From Desulfurobacterium sp. (lineage in GTDB: Bacteria > Aquificota > Aquificia > Desulfurobacteriales > Desulfurobacteriaceae), in assembly GCA_026988135.1 (NCBI GenBank), contig JALSLT010000093.1, positions 1 through 7,494 of the forward strand: a stretch of 7,494 nt of DNA, given 5' to 3'. Below are positions 5,485 to 7,494 of the stretch, piece after piece (the stretch's first letter is position 1; every line of letters begins with the position of its first letter). Both the position numbers and the translations under genes were made by a program. The notes under the pieces were generated by a model. The model made no database searches, was not told where the DNA came from, and saw only the letters and a program-made list of their open reading frames with translations.

Positions 5485-6545
5485 CAAGTATGAGTCCTGG
5501 AGTAAAGAATAAGACCAACAGCAAGAAAAATAAATTCAGGAGCAAAAGCAGCATAAAAAGGTGGAAGAATCCCGCTTTTCCCCAAATTTGCAAAGAAAGA
5601 GATTGTAACCCACATAACCACTATAAACGAAACTGCCAAAATAATAGTGTATCCCTTTTGATTCCTGGGATTATACGCACCAAGAGGAATTCCCAAAACC
5701 GCAACAACAATCGGTATCAAAGCCATCGCTATTTTTGCATAAACCTCAACTTCATAAATAACTGTGTTATAACCAAGCATTCTAAGATTATGAATAAGTT
5801 TCACAAGAGAAAACAGTTCCATTGTTGCAGGATCAACAAAATAAGTTCTCAAATCTTCAACAGAAACACCCAAATTCAAAGTCTCTCTTTTCTTAAAAAC
5901 AGAAGCTTCGGAAACAAGATTTCGCTCATATACGGAAATCAACTTCCAGAGGCCGTTTCCCTCATATCTAATCCCAAGTGCATCAACTCTAAAAACAGGA
6001 ACAAAATTTCTATCCAATTTTATAAGTGAAAAATTCTTCCCTTCCCCTTTTGTAATATCAAGTTGTTGGACGGAAAAAAATCGATTATCCACTTTACCCC
6101 ATATCTCAGAAGTAACAACATAAGTTGATGCTCGCTTCCCCATATTTCTCAAAAGCTCCCTCTCAAGGGAAGCTCCAGATGGAAGCAAAAACTCGATTAT
6201 AAGAAAACTTGAAAAAGCTACAAAACAGGAGAAAATAAAAATAGAAACTGAAACCCTATAAATACTCACACCCAAAGACTTAATTGCAACAAGCTCATTC
6301 GTCGAAGAAAGTTCACTTACAGCAACCATAACACCAACAAGGGTAGCAATAGGAAGCATTCTTACAGCATATAGCGGTAATCGGGAAAACACAAGGAAGA
6401 AAACTTCTTTCGTATAACCTTTCGAAATCAGATCCACCTTTGAAACAAAGTCAGCAAGAAGAAAAATAGCAATAAGAACAACAAAAGAGAGTATAAAATA
6501 CTTAAAAACTTTAAAGAAAATATATCTATCAAGAATTTTCACCAT
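5484..6545 (-). CDS. lptG: LPS export permease LptG (YjgP/YjgQ family)
   Basis: A 353-residue inner-membrane permease of the LptB2FG exporter, which pulls lipopolysaccharide from the inner membrane and passes it to LptC. It opens MVKILDRYIFFKVFK, the usual LptF/LptG start, followed by membrane helix 1 (about 17-36). Helices 2 and 3 are near 57-77 and 99-121, a periplasmic beta-jellyroll-like region spans about 140-265, and helices 4-6 lie near 272-290, 298-320 and 331-347. The cytoplasmic coupling segment SELSSTNELVAIKSLGVS (77-94) is the LptB contact. I chose the ATG at 6545, overlapping the lptF stop (ATGGTGA), because a GTG 42 bases upstream adds a basic stretch absent from the family. Assignment as G rather than F follows gene order, since the two are paralogues. 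The stop overlaps the nfi start. Confidence 0.93.
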   Translation of the reverse strand: MVKILDRYIFFKVFKYFILSFVVLIAIFLLADFVSKVDLISKGYTKEVFFLVFSRLPLYAVRMLPIATLVGVMVAVSELSSTNELVAIKSLGVSIYRVSVSIFIFSCFVAFSSFLIIEFLLPSGASLERELLRNMGKRASTYVVTSEIWGKVDNRFFSVQQLDITKGEGKNFSLIKLDRNFVPVFRVDALGIRYEGNGLWKLISVYERNLVSEASVFKKRETLNLGVSVEDLRTYFVDPATMELFSLVKLIHNLRMLGYNTVIYEVEVYAKIAMALIPIVVAVLGIPLGAYNPRNQKGYTIILAVSFIVVMWVTISFFANLGKSGILPPFYAAFAPEFIFLAVGLILYSRTHT

Positions 6546-7494
6546 CTTCCGCTTCCAAAATTGAGATATTTTTCTTTTATAGCCCACCTATAAAGAGTTA
6601 AAGCTCCTATTCCGAAAAAAAGATCAACAAAAATAGGAAGAAAAACCGGACCGGAAGACTGTGCAACTTTACGTAAAAATGTAAAAAGAACATAATAACC
6701 AATGATTATAACCAACCCAAGTAGAATTCCCGTCCCAACAGACCCTCTCGGAACAGTAACGGCTATCGAAAAAGCAAACAACCCTACTATCAAAGGAGCC
6801 AAAGACAAAGTCAATCTTTTAAAAAACTCCGCTCTATCCCTCTTATTCCATCTTTCAATAAGCTCATTCAATGCTTTATACTTAGAGGCTCCAAAAGTTT
6901 CTCTATCCATGAATTTATACACCAAAAGAGTATATCGTTTAAACTTTAAAAGTTTTAAATCCTGCGGCCTGTCCCAATTAAAAAACTGACCCACTCCATC
7001 ACCTATATCAAGGTAAACAGTACCGTTTTCCATTCTTATCTTCCCGAATTTTGCAAATATAGTAGCCTTCTCTCTTTTCTTCGTAACAGAAATCATAAAG
7101 TCCTCAAGAAACCCTTTTTCAGGATAAACTTTCTTAGCATAAAAAGTTACCCCTGGAAAATTGGAGGTAAATTTACCGGGAATAATCCCGATAGAAAGTT
7201 TCTTTCTTACAAGCTGTTCAATCTCCCTCTTTACTGCCACATTACTTGATGGGACAAGATACATGACAGAAAAAAAGTTAAGAACAACCAGCAATAATGA
7301 CAAAAAAACAATCGGTTTTGAAAGCTCTTTCACACTTATTCCACAGGATTTCACAGCAACAATCTCATTTCTATTTGAAAAGATAAAAAAGGCAACAAGA
7401 ATAGAAAAAACAAGGGCAACCGGAATAAGAAACTCAAAAAAAGAAGGAATTGTTTTTATCAAAACAGAAAAAATAGAAGAGAAAGAAACACCAT
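6539..7494 (-). CDS. lptF: LPS export permease LptF (YjgP/YjgQ family), N-terminus outside window
   Basis: The partner permease of LptG in the LptB2FG exporter. The reading frame is open to the right edge: ten codons before the first possible TTG start (7462) read GVSFSSIFSV and fit the family, where membrane helix 1 and a short cytoplasmic or linker segment come before the PSFFEFLIP helix. So the true start lies beyond 7494, with perhaps about 40 residues missing, and a TTG start at 7462 would be wrong. Visible parts in order are helix 2, the coupling segment SNRNEIVAVKSCGIS, helix 3 ending in LVPSSNVAVKRE, a periplasmic domain with PGVTFYAKKVYP, and three C-terminal helices starting near LAPLIVGLFAFSIAV. 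The C-terminus is charged (WAIKEKYLNFGSGRW). It overlaps lptG by seven bases. F versus G is inferred from order. Confidence 0.92.
   Translation of the reverse strand, partial: GVSFSSIFSVLIKTIPSFFEFLIPVALVFSILVAFFIFSNRNEIVAVKSCGISVKELSKPIVFLSLLLVVLNFFSVMYLVPSSNVAVKREIEQLVRKKLSIGIIPGKFTSNFPGVTFYAKKVYPEKGFLEDFMISVTKKREKATIFAKFGKIRMENGTVYLDIGDGVGQFFNWDRPQDLKLLKFKRYTLLVYKFMDRETFGASKYKALNELIERWNKRDRAEFFKRLTLSLAPLIVGLFAFSIAVTVPRGSVGTGILLGLVIIIGYYVLFTFLRKVAQSSGPVFLPIFVDLFFGIGALTLYRWAIKEKYLNFGSGRW

Noticed and set aside
5490..6029. A 179-codon open frame on the plus strand
   Set aside because: It lies wholly antisense to lptG and its product is a low-complexity run of K, N, S and I with no domain. 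No ribosome binding site or gene-like composition supports it.
6546..6587. GTG start for lptG adding 14 residues
   Set aside because: The added residues (MGYKRKISQFWKRK) are absent from the usual LptG opening, and the ATG at 6545 overlaps the lptF stop in the normal coupled fashion.
7460..7462. TTG codon as the start of lptF
   Set aside because: The frame is open upstream to the edge and the extra codons fit the family, while a start here would lack the first membrane helix.
1..7494. CRISPR array, tRNA/rRNA genes, insertion sequences, phage or plasmid features
   Set aside because: I saw no regularly spaced repeats, cloverleaf-like segments, transposase motifs or terminal inverted repeats, and coding sequence fills almost the whole window.

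Overview
The window reads as chromosome from a diderm, probably thermophilic and anaerobic or hydrogen-metabolising bacterium. Three things point there: an LPS-exporter permease pair (an outer membrane), a four-subunit cytoplasmic [NiFe] hydrogenase of the Pyrococcus sulfhydrogenase type (group 3b), and AT-rich DNA with compact, overlapping genes. My best guess is Aquificota (a Desulfurobacterium-like lineage), but this rests on gene content and sequence style, not on a search. Every gene I can support lies on the minus strand, so the biological reading order runs from the right edge to the left edge.

Right block (7494 to 4807): lptF (its N-terminus lies beyond the window), lptG and nfi form one tightly overlapped transcription unit. 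LptF and LptG are the inner-membrane permeases that extract lipopolysaccharide with the ATPase LptB. nfi encodes endonuclease V, a DNA repair enzyme for deaminated bases, and starts inside the lptG stop codon (TGATG).

Centre (4806 to 637): a 116-bp intergenic region carries a perfect consensus sigma-70-type promoter (TTGACA, 17 bp, TATAAT) with a near-perfect palindrome over its -35 element. It drives hydB-hydG-hydD-hydA, the complete set of subunits for a soluble NAD(P)-linked hydrogenase. The inferred electron path is: Ni-Fe site in HydA, three [4Fe-4S] clusters in HydD, [4Fe-4S] clusters in HydB, then [2Fe-2S] and FAD in HydG, and finally NAD(P). The operon ends with two consecutive hairpins; the second is a strong intrinsic terminator. 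No maturation (hyp or protease) genes are present in the window.

Left block (636 to 1): a new weak-to-moderate promoter precedes a membrane-anchored thioredoxin-fold protein. This gene is coupled by an ATGA overlap to the first 54 codons of a metallo-beta-lactamase/beta-CASP-type hydrolase that runs off the left edge.

No stretch longer than 300 bases lacks a gene. I see no tRNA, rRNA, CRISPR, insertion sequence or integration site. The content is mostly recognisable housekeeping and energy metabolism. The points most worth a second look are the hyd promoter/operator region, the unusual C-terminal tail of HydA, and the anchored thioredoxin coupled to a beta-CASP protein.
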